The position numbers and the translations under genes are program-made. Of a stretch of 64,000 nucleotides of DNA, positions 35,402-46,476 are shown piece after piece. Source of the DNA: Flavobacteriales bacterium (GTDB lineage: Bacteria; Bacteroidota; Bacteroidia; Flavobacteriales_D; Crocinitomicaceae); the NCBI GenBank assembly GCA_947491305.1, contig CANLIL010000005.1, positions 1 through 64,000 of the forward strand, in the 5' to 3' direction. Below the pieces are notes generated by a model. The model searched no databases. It was not told the origin of the DNA and saw only the letters and a list, made by a program, of their open reading frames with translations. How positions within the stretch are numbered: the stretch's first letter is position 1; every line of letters starts with the position of its first letter.

Positions 35402-35816
35402 ATACATAGAACGCAGTAAAGAAACGGAGGAGGAAGAAGTTGTTCAACCGGTTGAGAAAAAAGTAAAGTCGAAAAAAACGACAACATCGAAAAACTCTAA
35501 ACCGAATGCGCTGGCTCAAATCTTGAATGGTGAATTTTTAACACGGGAATTTGTGTTGAATAATTTGAGTTTTATCTTCTTCATTATTTTCTTATTGCTA
35601 TTGATTGTTGGAAAAGGATATTATGGCAAACAATTGTCAAAAGATGTGGAAAAAACACAAGTTGAATTGGATGAGAAAACAGCAGAATACATTGAATCTA
35701 AAGCACGACTGGAAATAATGACACGACGCTTTCGATTGGTAGAACGATTAGGGCCTAAAGGATTGAAAGAAACACAAAATAACACGAAAGTAATTCGCGT
35801 AAAAAAAGAAGATTAA
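35388..35816 (+). CDS. ftsL: FtsL-like cell-division protein
   Basis: A 142-aa bitopic membrane protein: a Lys-rich cytoplasmic part (about 1-55), one membrane segment (NLSFIFFIIFLLLLIVG, about 62-78) and a periplasmic coiled-coil (EKTQVELDEKTAEYIESKA). Sequence similarity to FtsL is weak, as usual, but the position between rsmH and ftsI is diagnostic; FtsL with FtsB and FtsQ activates FtsWI. The frame opens at GTG 35361 inside rsmH; ATG 35388 is the better start. Confidence 0.8.
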   Translation: MSINEYIERSKETEEEEVVQPVEKKVKSKKTTTSKNSKPNALAQILNGEFLTREFVLNNLSFIFFIIFLLLLIVGKGYYGKQLSKDVEKTQVELDEKTAEYIESKARLEIMTRRFRLVERLGPKGLKETQNNTKVIRVKKED

Positions 35817-35820
35817 GAAC

Positions 35821-37938
35821 ATGAAAGAACACAAAGAAATAGTGCCTAGAACTTACCTAATTTACATTGGGTTTGTTTTAATCATGCTTGTTGTGTTGTT
35901 CAAAACAATTTCCATACAATTTGAAGGAAGTGCAGATGCCCTTTCAGGCAAAAAGAATGAGAAAATCCCTATTCGCTATGTAAAAAGAACGCCAAGAAGG
36001 GGTCAGATTTTAGATGCGAATTATACACCTTTGGTTACTTCCGTTTCATTATATGACATACGCATGGATCCAACCGTTGTCAAAGAAAAAGTGTTTGAGG
36101 AAGAAGTGACTGATTTGGCAAGAGGCTTGGCTGCAATGTATCCAAAAGATAGAAGCGCAAGAGAATATGAAAACAGTATTCGAAGTGCGCGCGAACGAGG
36201 ATCTCGTTACTTATTGATTCGCAAAAAAGTAACCAATGATGAACGAAGAAAAATAGCAAAATTGCCAATTTTCAACCGTGGAAAATTAAAAGGCGGGTTA
36301 ATTGATACAGACGAAACCATTCAACGCAAACGTTCGCATGGCGATTTAATGAGTCGAACAATAGGTTACTTTAAACCAGCAACTGAAAACACCAAAGAAT
36401 ATGCTGTTGGTCTTGAAGGTGGATTTAACACCTACTTAAAAGGAGAAAAAGGAGCAGAAATGGAACAACGCATTTCTACTGGCTGGAAAAAAACAGGGAA
36501 AATTGTAAAAGAAGCAGTTGAAGGCGCTGATGTTGTTACTTCGATTGACAAAGACATTCAAGAGGTAGCGCATTCTGAATTAGAACGTCAGTTAAAAGAC
36601 CAAAAAGCGAAAAGTGGCTGTGCCATTGTTATGGATGTAAAAACAGGCTTCATAAAAGCTATTGTGAATTTAAGTAAAAAAGGGGATAATGAATATTCAG
36701 AACAATACAATCAAGCGATTGGGTCGAGAGAAGTTCCAGGATCAACTTTTAAATTAGCTTCATTAATGGCGGCATTAGAAGATGAAAAAATTAACATCGA
36801 TGATACAGTTAATGCAGTTGGTGTATATAACTTTCATGGAAGATCATTGAATGATTCGCACAAAGGAGGCTATGGAAAAATTACCATCCGTAAAGCGTTT
36901 ATAAAATCATCCAATGTTATTTCTAAAATAATTTACAAAGCATACAGTAAAGAACCACAAGCCTACATTGATCGGTTGGAATCATTTGGATTAACAGAAA
37001 AATTAAACCTAGACATTAAAGGAGAAGTTGCACCAAAAGTTTTTAAGCCAGGAAAAGAAGGATGGAATGCAAATACACTTCCATGGATGGCAATAGGATA
37101 CGATGTGTTACAAACACCTATGCAAACGTTAAGTTTTTACAATGCTGTTGCTAATAATGGCGTTTTTGTTAGGCCTCAATTTGTTAAAGAAGTAAGAAGA
37201 GGTGTTGAAGTAGTGAAAAAATTCAAACCAGTTATTATCAAAGAAAAAATTTGTTCACAACCTACACTAGATATTTTGAGAGAATGCTTGGAGGGTGTTA
37301 TGCGCAAAGGAGGAACAGGCTCTAAATTAACATCGTCCTTTTTTGATATTGCTGGTAAAACAGGAACTGCAAAGATACTAAATGACCAAGGTAATTATGG
37401 GAAAAAGGGCGAAGAGAAATACCAAGCTTCATTTGTTGGTTATTTTCCAGCTAAAAAACCTATCTATTCGTGTATTGTTGTTGTTACAGCTCCAACTAAA
37501 GATATTTATGGCGCAACTGTAGCAGGAACGGTATTTGCGGCGATTGCTAATAAAGTGTACGCTACAAAATTAGAATACCACCGCGCAATCAACGAACAAA
37601 AAAAGAAGAAAATAGCTGCACCAATTGCCATGAATGGCTATAAATACGATTTATTGAGAATTTTCAAATTGATGGGAATCAAGTATTCTTTGAAAGAATA
37701 TGCAGAATGGCTGAATACGGAGCAATCAGAAACCTATATCAAATTATCTAAAAAAACAATTTCAAAAAATGCTGTTCCAAATTTAATTGGATTGAGTGCA
37801 AAAGATGCTGTTTATCTAATTGAATCAACTGGAATGGTGGCGCATATTAAAGGGTTTGGAAAAGTAATTAAACAATCAATTCCTTCTGGAACTCCAATTT
37901 TTAAAGGAGGAATTATTGAATTGAGCATGAAAGAATGA
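35821..37938 (+). CDS. ftsI: Penicillin-binding protein 3 (FtsI), septal transpeptidase
   Basis: A 705-aa class B PBP: one N-terminal membrane anchor (LIYIGFVLIMLVVLFKTI), a dimerisation domain, then the transpeptidase with GSTFK (catalytic Ser), KSSNVISK (SxN) and AGKTGTAKI (KTG). A single PASTA domain forms the last 60 residues (AVPNLIGLSAKDAVYLIE), usual for Bacteroidota FtsI and absent from the E. coli protein. It works with FtsW at the septum. It overlaps murE by 4 bp. Confidence 0.95.
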   Translation: MKEHKEIVPRTYLIYIGFVLIMLVVLFKTISIQFEGSADALSGKKNEKIPIRYVKRTPRRGQILDANYTPLVTSVSLYDIRMDPTVVKEKVFEEEVTDLARGLAAMYPKDRSAREYENSIRSARERGSRYLLIRKKVTNDERRKIAKLPIFNRGKLKGGLIDTDETIQRKRSHGDLMSRTIGYFKPATENTKEYAVGLEGGFNTYLKGEKGAEMEQRISTGWKKTGKIVKEAVEGADVVTSIDKDIQEVAHSELERQLKDQKAKSGCAIVMDVKTGFIKAIVNLSKKGDNEYSEQYNQAIGSREVPGSTFKLASLMAALEDEKINIDDTVNAVGVYNFHGRSLNDSHKGGYGKITIRKAFIKSSNVISKIIYKAYSKEPQAYIDRLESFGLTEKLNLDIKGEVAPKVFKPGKEGWNANTLPWMAIGYDVLQTPMQTLSFYNAVANNGVFVRPQFVKEVRRGVEVVKKFKPVIIKEKICSQPTLDILRECLEGVMRKGGTGSKLTSSFFDIAGKTGTAKILNDQGNYGKKGEEKYQASFVGYFPAKKPIYSCIVVVTAPTKDIYGATVAGTVFAAIANKVYATKLEYHRAINEQKKKKIAAPIAMNGYKYDLLRIFKLMGIKYSLKEYAEWLNTEQSETYIKLSKKTISKNAVPNLIGLSAKDAVYLIESTGMVAHIKGFGKVIKQSIPSGTPIFKGGIIELSMKE

Positions 37939-39398
37939 AGAAACAATTAAATGACATATTAGTTAATTGTAACATCACAACAACACGTGGTGCAATGGAT
38001 AAAACAATCCAAGGATTGGTATTTGATTCTAGAAAAGCTTCATCTGAAACTGCATTTGTTGCAATTCGTGGGGTTCAAGCTGATGGACATTCTTTTATTG
38101 CATCTGTGATTGAAAAGGGATGTACAGTAATTATATCCGAAGAAACAATTGAAGTACCAGCAAATTGCACCTTAATTGTTACGCCAAACACGTCAGAAAC
38201 GTTAGCCATAATGGCGACTAATTTTTATGATCACCCGTCTAAAAAATTGAACTTAATAGGAATTACAGGTACTAACGGTAAAACAACCTCCACCACCTTA
38301 TTATTCAATTTATACAGAAAATTAGGTTTTCATTGCGGCTTATTATCTACGGTTGTAAATAAAATTGGTGATCGAGCAATTGCTTCAACACATACAACTC
38401 CAGATCCTGTTTCATTGAATCAATTGCTTGCTGAAATGGTGGAAGATGGTTGTTCGCATTGTTTCATGGAAGTTAGTTCTCATGCAATTCACCAACATAG
38501 AATTACAGGATTGGCATTTAAAGGTGGGGTTTTCACCAATATCACACACGATCATTTGGATTACCACAAAACTTTTTCAGAATACATTCAAGTAAAAAAA
38601 TCATTTTTTGATCATTTATCAAAAGATGCATTTGCCCTTACAAATTCGGATGATAAAAATGGAATGGTAATGCTTCAAAATACCAGTGCTTCAAAACATT
38701 CTTTTGCGCTTAAATCACCCGCTGAATTTAAAGGAAAAGTAATCGAAAATCAGTTTTCAGGATTGGTACTTACGTTAAATGGTCACGAAGTCTGGACGCG
38801 TTTAATTGGTGACTTCAACGCTTACAATCTTTTAGCTGTGTATGGTGTAAGTCAACTTTTAGGCGAAGATTCATTGGAAGTATTAACAGCGTTGAGCAGC
38901 CTTGAATCAGTTGAAGGTCGTTTTCAATACGTGCAAAGCACAGGTGGTATAACAGCAATTATTGACTATGCGCATACACCAGATGCATTGGAAAATGTAT
39001 TGAAAACCATTCAAAATATTCGTACGAAAAATGAACAAGTGATTACTGTAGTTGGTTGTGGCGGAGATCGCGACAAAACAAAACGCCCGTTAATGGCAGC
39101 GATTGCTTGTGAAAAAAGTGACAAAGTAATCTTAACTGCTGACAATCCTAGAAGCGAAGATCCAGCAATAATAATTGAAGAAATGCAAGCGGGTGTTGAA
39201 GGACAACATTTCAAAAAAACCTTGGATATTTTGGACCGAACGCAAGCGATTAAAACAGCGATTTCAATGGCAGAAAAAGGCGATATCATTTTAATTGCTG
39301 GAAAAGGACACGAAAAATACCAAGAAATAAAAGGCATAAAACATCCTTTTGATGACTTACAGATAACGATTGATTTATTTAATAAACTAGAAAAATAA
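37935..39398 (+). CDS. murE: UDP-MurNAc-tripeptide ligase MurE
   Basis: Adds the third amino acid of the peptidoglycan stem. The Mur-ligase ATP loop is [14 protein letters not shown] (about residue 112) and [10 protein letters not shown] is the carbamylated-lysine neighbourhood. The C-terminal motif DNPRSEDP is the form specific for meso-diaminopimelate; lysine-adding enzymes have different residues, so a meso-DAP wall is predicted. Length 487 aa. It overlaps ftsI by 4 bp and mraY by 1 bp. Confidence 0.96.
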   Translation: MKKQLNDILVNCNITTTRGAMDKTIQGLVFDSRKASSETAFVAIRGVQADGHSFIASVIEKGCTVIISEETIEVPANCTLIVTPNTSETLAIMATNFYDHPSKKLNLIGITGTNGKTTSTTLLFNLYRKLGFHCGLLSTVVNKIGDRAIASTHTTPDPVSLNQLLAEMVEDGCSHCFMEVSSHAIHQHRITGLAFKGGVFTNITHDHLDYHKTFSEYIQVKKSFFDHLSKDAFALTNSDDKNGMVMLQNTSASKHSFALKSPAEFKGKVIENQFSGLVLTLNGHEVWTRLIGDFNAYNLLAVYGVSQLLGEDSLEVLTALSSLESVEGRFQYVQSTGGITAIIDYAHTPDALENVLKTIQNIRTKNEQVITVVGCGGDRDKTKRPLMAAIACEKSDKVILTADNPRSEDPAIIIEEMQAGVEGQHFKKTLDILDRTQAIKTAISMAEKGDIILIAGKGHEKYQEIKGIKHPFDDLQITIDLFNKLEK

Positions 39399-40642
39399 TG
39401 TTGTACTATTTATTTGATTACTTAGATTCTATCAACTTTCCTGGCGCAGGTTTGTTCCAATTCATTTCTTTTAGAGCTGCAATGGCTTTAATAACTTCAT
39501 TGATTGTATCCATCTTTTTTGGGAAGAAAATCATCAACCTATTGCGCAAGCAACAAATTGGTGAAACAGTTCGTGATTTAGGCTTGGCGGGACAAATTGA
39601 AAAATCTGGAACGCCAACAATGGGTGGAATCATCATTTTAAGTGCGATTTTAATTCCGACCTTGTTATTTGCTAAACTGCATAATATTTATGTCATCACA
39701 ATGATTATTGCAACGATTTGGTTGGGAGTGATTGGGTTTTTAGATGATTACATCAAAGTCTTCAAAAAAAATAAAGAGGGATTAAAAGGCAAAGCTAAAA
39801 TCGTAGGGCAAATTGGTGTTGGATTAATCGTTGGTTGCATTTTATATTTCTCAAAAGATGTAACAGTTCACAAACGCGTAGATGCGAATTATGTATTGAA
39901 AGCAGACGAACAATTTGTAACGCATCAACATACAAACGCGTCAGACGAAACCTATAAATGGATCAAAACAGATGACATGACAACTACGATTCCTTTCATC
40001 AAAGGAAATGAGTTCAATTACAACTGGTTAATGGGCGATACCAATAAATCTTACGGGTGGTTGTTTTTCATACCAATTGTAATATTTATTGTAATTGCTG
40101 TGTCAAACGGTGCAAATATGACAGATGGATTAGACGGATTGGCAACTGGTTCATCTGCAATTATAGGTTTAGCTTTAGCAGTATTAGCCTATGTAAGTTC
40201 CAATGCAAAATTCGCTGATTACTTAGATGTCATGTACATTCCATTGGCAGAAGAAATGGTAATTTTCATCGCCGCATTCGTTGGAGCTTGTATTGGGTTT
40301 TTATGGTACAACTCCTACCCTGCTCAAGTATTTATGGGCGACACTGGAAGTTTAGCCTTAGGAGGCATCATCGCTGTATTTGCAATTTCAATTCGCAAGG
40401 AATTATTGATCCCCGTATTATGCGGAATTTTCTTAATAGAAAATTTATCGGTGATTCTTCAAGTAGGATTTTTTAAACTAACAAAAAAACGCTTTGGTGA
40501 AGGCCGGAGAATCTTTTTAATGGCGCCTTTGCATCACCATTACCAAAAGAAAGGTATTCACGAAGCTAAAATCGTTGCTCGTTTTTGGATCATTGGCGTT
40601 TTATTAGCTGTAATAACAATCGTAACCTTAAAATTGAGATAA
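39398..40642 (+). CDS. mraY: Phospho-MurNAc-pentapeptide translocase MraY
   Basis: Makes lipid I on the inner membrane. Ten membrane segments with the catalytic aspartates in GFLDDYIKV and [11 protein letters not shown], and the HHH-type loop [15 protein letters not shown]. At 414 aa it is about 50 residues longer than E. coli MraY; the extra part is a hydrophilic stretch around residues 150-205 ([16 protein letters not shown]), a common Bacteroidota insertion. It overlaps murE by one base, and murD begins 3 nt later. Confidence 0.97.
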   Translation: MLYYLFDYLDSINFPGAGLFQFISFRAAMALITSLIVSIFFGKKIINLLRKQQIGETVRDLGLAGQIEKSGTPTMGGIIILSAILIPTLLFAKLHNIYVITMIIATIWLGVIGFLDDYIKVFKKNKEGLKGKAKIVGQIGVGLIVGCILYFSKDVTVHKRVDANYVLKADEQFVTHQHTNASDETYKWIKTDDMTTTIPFIKGNEFNYNWLMGDTNKSYGWLFFIPIVIFIVIAVSNGANMTDGLDGLATGSSAIIGLALAVLAYVSSNAKFADYLDVMYIPLAEEMVIFIAAFVGACIGFLWYNSYPAQVFMGDTGSLALGGIIAVFAISIRKELLIPVLCGIFLIENLSVILQVGFFKLTKKRFGEGRRIFLMAPLHHHYQKKGIHEAKIVARFWIIGVLLAVITIVTLKLR

Positions 40643-40645
40643 TTC

Positions 40646-41989
40646 GTGCAAATTGAAGGTAAAAATATCATTATTCTGGGTGCTGGCGAAAGCGGTATCG
40701 GCGCAGCTATTTTAGCAACTAAAATGGGGGCGAATGTATTTGTATCTGATTACGGACAAATAAAACCTGTCTTCAAAAATGAATTAAACGAACGTGGCTT
40801 TGAATGGGAAGAAGGAAAGCATTCAGAAGAACGGATTCTTACTGCGGATTTAATAATTAAATCACCTGGAATTCCAGAAAAAGCGCCGCTCATTCAAAAA
40901 TTACGAGAAAAAAATACCAAAATCATTTCTGAGATTGAATTTGCAGGGTATTATTCAACAGCAAAAACAATTTGTATTACAGGAAGTAATGGTAAAACAA
41001 CCACTACATTATTAACCTACCACATTCTTAAAAAGGCAGGAATCAATGTTGGATTAGCAGGAAATATCGGTCAGAGTTTTGCAAAACAAGTTGCAGAAAA
41101 TGACTTTGACTGGTATGTATTAGAATTGAGTTCTTTTCAATTGGATGATATGTACGATTTTAAAGCTGACATCGCCATTTTAATGAATATTACACCCGAT
41201 CACTTGGATCGTTACGAGTACAGTATGCAAAATTATACGAACTCAAAATTTAGAATAACAAACAATCAAACCGCACATGATTGGTTCATCTACAACTTAG
41301 ATGATTCAATTATTGCAGCTGAAGTTGCCAAACTACCAATTTCAGCAAAACTCGCTCCATTTTCGCTTTTAAAAGAAGTTGAATTAGGAGGATTCGCTAG
41401 CAAACAACAAATAACAATAAACATAAAAAAACAATTAACTATGTCAATCCACGATTTAGCATTAAAAGGGAAACACAACACCCAAAATTCGTTGGCGTCA
41501 GGAATTGCGTCACGAATCCTAGAAATTAGAAAAGATGTTGTACGTGAGAGTCTTGAAGATTTTGTAAATGTAGAACACCGACTAGAGTTTGTCGCAAAAG
41601 TACACGGCATTGAATTCATCAATGATTCAAAAGCAACCAATGTCAATTCAACATGGTTTGCATTAGAAAGCATGGACAAACCAACCGTTTGGATCGTTGG
41701 TGGAGTTGATAAAGGCAATGATTACAGCGAATTGCACGACCTTGTTCGTGAAAAAGTAAAAGCGATCATTTGCTTAGGTGTTGACAACCAAAAATTAATC
41801 GAGTCATTCACTGGAGTTGTAGATACAATTGTTGAAGCGCGAACTGCAATGGAAGCGGTTGCATACGGATATCGTATCGCTAAAAAAGATGAAAGTGTAT
41901 TACTTTCTCCTGCTTGTGCTAGTTTCGACTTATTTGAAAACTACGAAGACCGGGGTAATCAATTCAAATCAGCAGTTAAATCATTATAA
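40646..41989 (+). CDS. murD: UDP-MurNAc-L-alanine:D-glutamate ligase MurD
   Basis: Adds D-glutamate to the stem peptide. N-terminal Rossmann-like motif IIILGAGESGIGAAI and ATP loop CITGSNGKTTTTLL (about residue 110). Length 447 aa. The start is GTG at 40646, 3 nt after mraY; no ATG occurs in frame before the conserved N-terminal motif, so GTG initiation is well supported. ftsW follows after 24 nt. Confidence 0.96.
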   Translation: MQIEGKNIIILGAGESGIGAAILATKMGANVFVSDYGQIKPVFKNELNERGFEWEEGKHSEERILTADLIIKSPGIPEKAPLIQKLREKNTKIISEIEFAGYYSTAKTICITGSNGKTTTTLLTYHILKKAGINVGLAGNIGQSFAKQVAENDFDWYVLELSSFQLDDMYDFKADIAILMNITPDHLDRYEYSMQNYTNSKFRITNNQTAHDWFIYNLDDSIIAAEVAKLPISAKLAPFSLLKEVELGGFASKQQITINIKKQLTMSIHDLALKGKHNTQNSLASGIASRILEIRKDVVRESLEDFVNVEHRLEFVAKVHGIEFINDSKATNVNSTWFALESMDKPTVWIVGGVDKGNDYSELHDLVREKVKAIICLGVDNQKLIESFTGVVDTIVEARTAMEAVAYGYRIAKKDESVLLSPACASFDLFENYEDRGNQFKSAVKSL

Positions 41990-42013
41990 GGTATTGCTAA
42001 AGCAAGCGTATAA

Positions 42014-43180
42014 ATGAGAAAATATTTAACATACCTCAAAGGCGACAAAGTTATTTGGATAATAAGTTTGTTAATGCTCGCATTTTCACTTGTGAGTGTC
42101 TATAGCTTCGTGCCGATTTTGGTAAAAATTGAAGGTGGCACACCTGTTAAATATTTGTCAAAACATTTATTGTATGTCGTGATTGGATTTGCTTTAATGT
42201 ATTGGATCCATAAACGAGACGCGAAAAATATTTACCAATTTTCACGATTTGCATTTGTTATAGCCATTGGATTATTGGTGTTTACTTTGTTTTTTGGCGC
42301 TAAAGTGAACGATGCTGGAAGATGGATTCGCATTCCATTCGTAGGTTTAACCTTCCAATCTTCCGATTTCGCAAAATATGCATTGATTGTTTATTTAGCT
42401 CGAATGATGGTCAAAAAGAAAGGACAATACCAAGATTGGATACGAGGGTTTGGACCAGTAATGGTGCCTGTTGTTATAATCTGTGGATTGATTGTAAAAG
42501 ATAACTTTTCAACAGCAGCTTTACTGTTCTTAATTTGTTTGTCCTTATTTTTTATTGGAAAAGTGTCTTTTGTGAAAACGTCGTTGAGCATTGCAGCCGT
42601 CGTTGCACTATTTGGAATTATCATTGTTGCTCATAAAACATTTCCTGAAGCGAACATCTTCCCGCGTTATGAAACATGGGAAAATCGAATCAACAATAAG
42701 ATGAATGATCAAGTAGATGTTTTATCGAATGCGCAGGCATTGAATGCTGAACTTGCTATTTACAATGGTTCAATAATCGGAGAAGGTGTTGGAGATGGAA
42801 AATTAAAAGAATATTTACCAGAAGCATACGCCGATTTCTATTATGCAAGTTTTGTGGAAGAATTCGGGTCAATTTCAGCCATTGTTTTGGTTTTATGTTA
42901 TTTGATATTGTTGTTTAGAATATTTAAAATAGGTGTTAAATCCGATCGCTTATTTGAAACGTATGCAAGTATTGGAATTGGAATCTTATTGTTAACACAA
43001 GCAGCTGTCAACATGTTGGTATGTACAGGCGTATTTCCTGTAACTGGTCAAAATATGCCGCTTTTAGCAATGGGAGGTTCAGCCTTGATTATGACCTGCG
43101 TTGGTTTAGGGATTGTTCAAAGTTTTGCGTACCGTCAAGAACGAGCGTTGAATGAAAAAAATAAGGAAGAAATCGCATGA
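42014..43180 (+). CDS. ftsW: Septal peptidoglycan glycosyltransferase FtsW
   Basis: SEDS-family membrane polymerase of septal peptidoglycan, partner of FtsI. A 388-aa protein with ten hydrophobic segments; the SEDS signature GRWIRIPFVGLTFQSSDFAK is near residue 98, and the catalytic-loop region PEAYADFYYASFVEEFG near residue 270 holds the conserved aspartate. It overlaps murG by 4 bp. Confidence 0.95.
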   Translation: MRKYLTYLKGDKVIWIISLLMLAFSLVSVYSFVPILVKIEGGTPVKYLSKHLLYVVIGFALMYWIHKRDAKNIYQFSRFAFVIAIGLLVFTLFFGAKVNDAGRWIRIPFVGLTFQSSDFAKYALIVYLARMMVKKKGQYQDWIRGFGPVMVPVVIICGLIVKDNFSTAALLFLICLSLFFIGKVSFVKTSLSIAAVVALFGIIIVAHKTFPEANIFPRYETWENRINNKMNDQVDVLSNAQALNAELAIYNGSIIGEGVGDGKLKEYLPEAYADFYYASFVEEFGSISAIVLVLCYLILLFRIFKIGVKSDRLFETYASIGIGILLLTQAAVNMLVCTGVFPVTGQNMPLLAMGGSALIMTCVGLGIVQSFAYRQERALNEKNKEEIA

Positions 43181-44277
43181 AATTAGAACGCGTAATTATA
43201 TCTGGTGGTGGCACAGGTGGTCATATTTTTCCTGCAATTGCAATTGCAGATGAAATCAAACGTAAAAACCCAGCAGTTTCTATCTTATTTGTTGGTGCAA
43301 TTGGTAAAATGGAAATGGATAAAGTTCCTGCAGCCGGTTACAACATTGTAGGATTACCAATTGTTGGTTTTCAACGAAAATTAACACTTTCTAACTTTAT
43401 TTTACCGTTTAAATTAATCAATAGTTTGTTAAAAGCATATTTGGTTATCAAACGATTTAAACCTCAAGTAGTTATTGGAGTTGGAGGTTATGCAAGTGGA
43501 CCAACTTTAAAAATTGCAACGCTTTTGAATATCCCAACTGTTATTCAAGAACAAAATTCATTTCCAGGAAAAACAAACAAATTATTAGCAAGGAAAGTAT
43601 CAGCAATTTGTACAGCATACACTGGATTAGAACAGTTTTTTCCAAAAGATAAAATTACACTTACTGGAAATCCCGTTCGAAAAGAAATGGTTGAAATTGA
43701 AGGTAAAAAAGAAGCAGCACTAGCTTATTATGGATTAGAAAGTGCTAAAAAAACTGTTTTAGTAATTGGAGGAAGTTTAGGCGCACGCACACTCAATAAT
43801 GCCTTATTGAAAGACCTTCACTTGTTACAAGAAAAAGGAATTCAAGTAATTTGGCAAACTGGAAAGTTCTATTTTGAACACATCTCAACAGCTTGCAAAG
43901 AATTAGACTTGAATGGTGTCAAAGTGCTGCAATTTATCGATCGAATGGATTTAGCTTATGCAGCAGCAGATTGTATTATTTCAAGAGCTGGGGCTATTTC
44001 AGTTTCAGAATTGTGTTTAATTGAAAAACCAATCGTATTAGTGCCATCTCCCAATGTTGCAGAAGATCATCAAACTAAAAATGCGATGGCATTGGTGCAA
44101 GAAAATGCTGCAATTTTAGTGAAAGATGCCGCCGCAATTGACGAATTAATTCCGGCCGTAATTGAACTAATTGAAAATGAAACAAAACAACTCGAACTTT
44201 CAAAGGCAATAAAAGCAATTGGAAAACCGAATGCAACAGAAGATATTGTAAATGTAATTGAAAAACTTATCGCTTAA
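43177..44277 (+). CDS. murG: Lipid II-forming GlcNAc transferase MurG
   Basis: Transfers GlcNAc to lipid I at the inner face of the membrane. GT28/GT-B protein of 366 aa with the N-terminal glycine loop SGGGTGGHIFPAIAIADEI and the C-domain motif VIGGSLGARTLNNALL, plus the UDP-GlcNAc site RAGAISVSELCLIEKP. It overlaps ftsW by 4 bp, and murC starts 1 nt after it. Confidence 0.97.
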   Translation: MKLERVIISGGGTGGHIFPAIAIADEIKRKNPAVSILFVGAIGKMEMDKVPAAGYNIVGLPIVGFQRKLTLSNFILPFKLINSLLKAYLVIKRFKPQVVIGVGGYASGPTLKIATLLNIPTVIQEQNSFPGKTNKLLARKVSAICTAYTGLEQFFPKDKITLTGNPVRKEMVEIEGKKEAALAYYGLESAKKTVLVIGGSLGARTLNNALLKDLHLLQEKGIQVIWQTGKFYFEHISTACKELDLNGVKVLQFIDRMDLAYAAADCIISRAGAISVSELCLIEKPIVLVPSPNVAEDHQTKNAMALVQENAAILVKDAAAIDELIPAVIELIENETKQLELSKAIKAIGKPNATEDIVNVIEKLIA

Positions 44278-44278
44278 A

Positions 44279-45658
44279 ATGAACCAACTTGATCAATTGA
44301 AAATAAGTCAATTTAAACGTGTCTATTTCATTGGAATTGGTGGGATTGGTATGTCAGCATTGGCGCGTTATTTTATGTCAATTGGATTGAAAGTGAGTGG
44401 TTACGACAAAACACCGTCTGAATTAACCACTAAATTAATTGAAGAAGGAATCAACATTCATTTTGAAGACAAGGGAAGCCAAGTTCCAGCTGAATTTTAT
44501 GAAATAGCAACAACATTAGTTGTTTACACTCCAGCAATTCCAAAAGAAATGGGCGAACTGTGCTTTTTTCAAGAAAATCAATCCATTCTATTAAAACGAT
44601 CAGAAGTTTTAGGATTACTAACGAGACAATCCCTAGGATTAGGAGTTGCAGGTACGCATGGGAAAACTACAACGAGTTCTATGTTGGCGCATATTATGAA
44701 CCAATCATCAGAGAAATGCAATGCGTTTTTAGGAGGAATTGCAACCAATTTTGAGTCTAACTTATTGATTAATCCAACGAGTAAATATACAGTCATTGAA
44801 GCAGATGAATTTGACCGTTCATTTTTGCAATTGAGTCCGTTTGCATCCATTATTACATCAACAGATCCAGATCATTTAGATATTTACGGAGATAAAAATC
44901 ATTTTTTAGACGGATTTAAAAAATACGCTGCGCTCATTCATCCACAAGGATGTTTAGTTGAAAAAGAAGGATTGAATTTAGAAAGTAAAGCAGAAAAGAT
45001 AAGCTATGCATTGAATACAGAAACAGCAGACTTTAATGGTCGCAACCTTCGTTTTGAAAATGGTCAATTTTTAATGGATGTTGTATTCAAAAATTCCACA
45101 TGGGAAGCTGTAGAAATGAATATTCCAGGAATCCATAATGCAGAAAATGCATTAGCTTGTATCGCATTATTAAGTTATTTGGGACTTTCCGAATTAGAGA
45201 TTAGAAAAGGTTTAACAAGTTTCAAAGGCGTAAAAAGACGCTTCGAATACCACGTTAAAAAGAACGATTTAATTTACATTGATGACTATGCACATCATCC
45301 AACAGAATTGAATGCCTTGATTTCTTCGATTCGCATGTTGTATCCTACAAAGAAAATCATTGGTGCATTTCAACCACATTTATTTAGTAGAACCAGAGAT
45401 TTCTTTGACGCATTCGCAGAAGAATTAAGTCAATTAGACGAATTAATCTTATTGCCGATTTATCCAGCGCGCGAATTGCCAATCGATGGCGTAACTAGTG
45501 ACCGATTATTGGAAAAAATAAGCATTCAAAACAAGCAATTGATGGATGCTAAAACTACGTTGAATTACCTTTCAAAAATAGATAATGGTGTAGTATTAAC
45601 GATTGGCGCTGGAGATATCGATCGAATTGTAGCACCTTTAAAAAATGCCTTATTATGA
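44279..45658 (+). CDS. murC: UDP-MurNAc:L-alanine ligase MurC
   Basis: Adds the first amino acid of the peptidoglycan stem. N-terminal GIGGIGMSALARYFM, ATP loop GVAGTHGKTTTSSML (about residue 120) and IDDYAHHPTEL are typical MurC. Length 459 aa. The frame can be read from a TTG at 44258 inside murG, but ATG 44279, one base after murG, gives the conserved N-terminus. It overlaps ftsQ by 4 bp. Confidence 0.96.
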   Translation: MNQLDQLKISQFKRVYFIGIGGIGMSALARYFMSIGLKVSGYDKTPSELTTKLIEEGINIHFEDKGSQVPAEFYEIATTLVVYTPAIPKEMGELCFFQENQSILLKRSEVLGLLTRQSLGLGVAGTHGKTTTSSMLAHIMNQSSEKCNAFLGGIATNFESNLLINPTSKYTVIEADEFDRSFLQLSPFASIITSTDPDHLDIYGDKNHFLDGFKKYAALIHPQGCLVEKEGLNLESKAEKISYALNTETADFNGRNLRFENGQFLMDVVFKNSTWEAVEMNIPGIHNAENALACIALLSYLGLSELEIRKGLTSFKGVKRRFEYHVKKNDLIYIDDYAHHPTELNALISSIRMLYPTKKIIGAFQPHLFSRTRDFFDAFAEELSQLDELILLPIYPARELPIDGVTSDRLLEKISIQNKQLMDAKTTLNYLSKIDNGVVLTIGAGDIDRIVAPLKNALL

Positions 45659-46476
45659 AAAAATGGTTCATTAGAATAGCTTGGGTAATTTTTATCGGAA
45701 TAATACTAACAGTATTGTATTTTGTTCGAAATGCACAAGAGAAAAAACACGTTGAAAAACCGATAATTGTAATCCATGTTGATGGCGAAAATGCTTTTTT
45801 AACGGAGGATGAACTTTATATTCGCTTAAAACGAAACGGCTTAATATTTAAAGGACAAACTAAAAAACAATTAAAAATTTCAGCCATCGAGAAATACATT
45901 CGTGCAATGTCTGAAGTTAAGGAAACAAAAGTGTTTACGAACATCGGCAAATCATGGAAAATAGAGGTAAAAGTTAGAAAACCTATTGCACGAATTTTTA
46001 ATCGTTATGGAGAAACATTCTACTTAGATGAAGAAGGTGTTATAATGAAAGCGTCAAACTTACACACTGCTCGAGTAGTTGTTGTAACTGGAAACATAAA
46101 AGATCGAATTACATCAAAAAATGTGAAAGAAATTATTAACAACAAATTTTTGAAAAGTATTCAAAAACTTGATGAAATCTATCGAATTTCGTATTATGTT
46201 TGTAATGATCCATTAATGCGGGCGCTTATCGGGCAAATTCATTTTGATAAAAAAGGTGATTTTCTTCTGATTCCTATTGTTGGTGGGCAAAAAATCATTT
46301 TTGGTTCTGCAAAAACAGACGAAGAAGTGCAAGAGAAATTTAAGAAATTAAAAATCTTTTACAAAGAAGCCATCCCTTTTGAAGGCTGGAATAAGTACAA
46401 AGAGATAGGCTTAAAATATAAAAATCAAATTGTGTGTAAAACAGTTGATGGTTACACAGAAGAAAATAAACAATGA
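45655..46476 (+). CDS. ftsQ: Cell-division protein FtsQ
   Basis: A 273-aa bitopic protein: membrane segment FIRIAWVIFIGIILTVLYFV (about 4-23), then a POTRA-like domain and beta domain (VRKPIARIFNRYGETFYLDEEG). Similarity is weak, as for most FtsQ, but the place between murC and ftsA is diagnostic. It links FtsL/FtsB to the divisome. Both junctions overlap by 4 bp. Confidence 0.88.
   Translation: MKKWFIRIAWVIFIGIILTVLYFVRNAQEKKHVEKPIIVIHVDGENAFLTEDELYIRLKRNGLIFKGQTKKQLKISAIEKYIRAMSEVKETKVFTNIGKSWKIEVKVRKPIARIFNRYGETFYLDEEGVIMKASNLHTARVVVVTGNIKDRITSKNVKEIINNKFLKSIQKLDEIYRISYYVCNDPLMRALIGQIHFDKKGDFLLIPIVGGQKIIFGSAKTDEEVQEKFKKLKIFYKEAIPFEGWNKYKEIGLKYKNQIVCKTVDGYTEENKQ

Noticed and set aside
41290-41718. 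142-aa minus-strand ORF
   Set aside because: Antisense shadow of murD without start context or recognisable motif.
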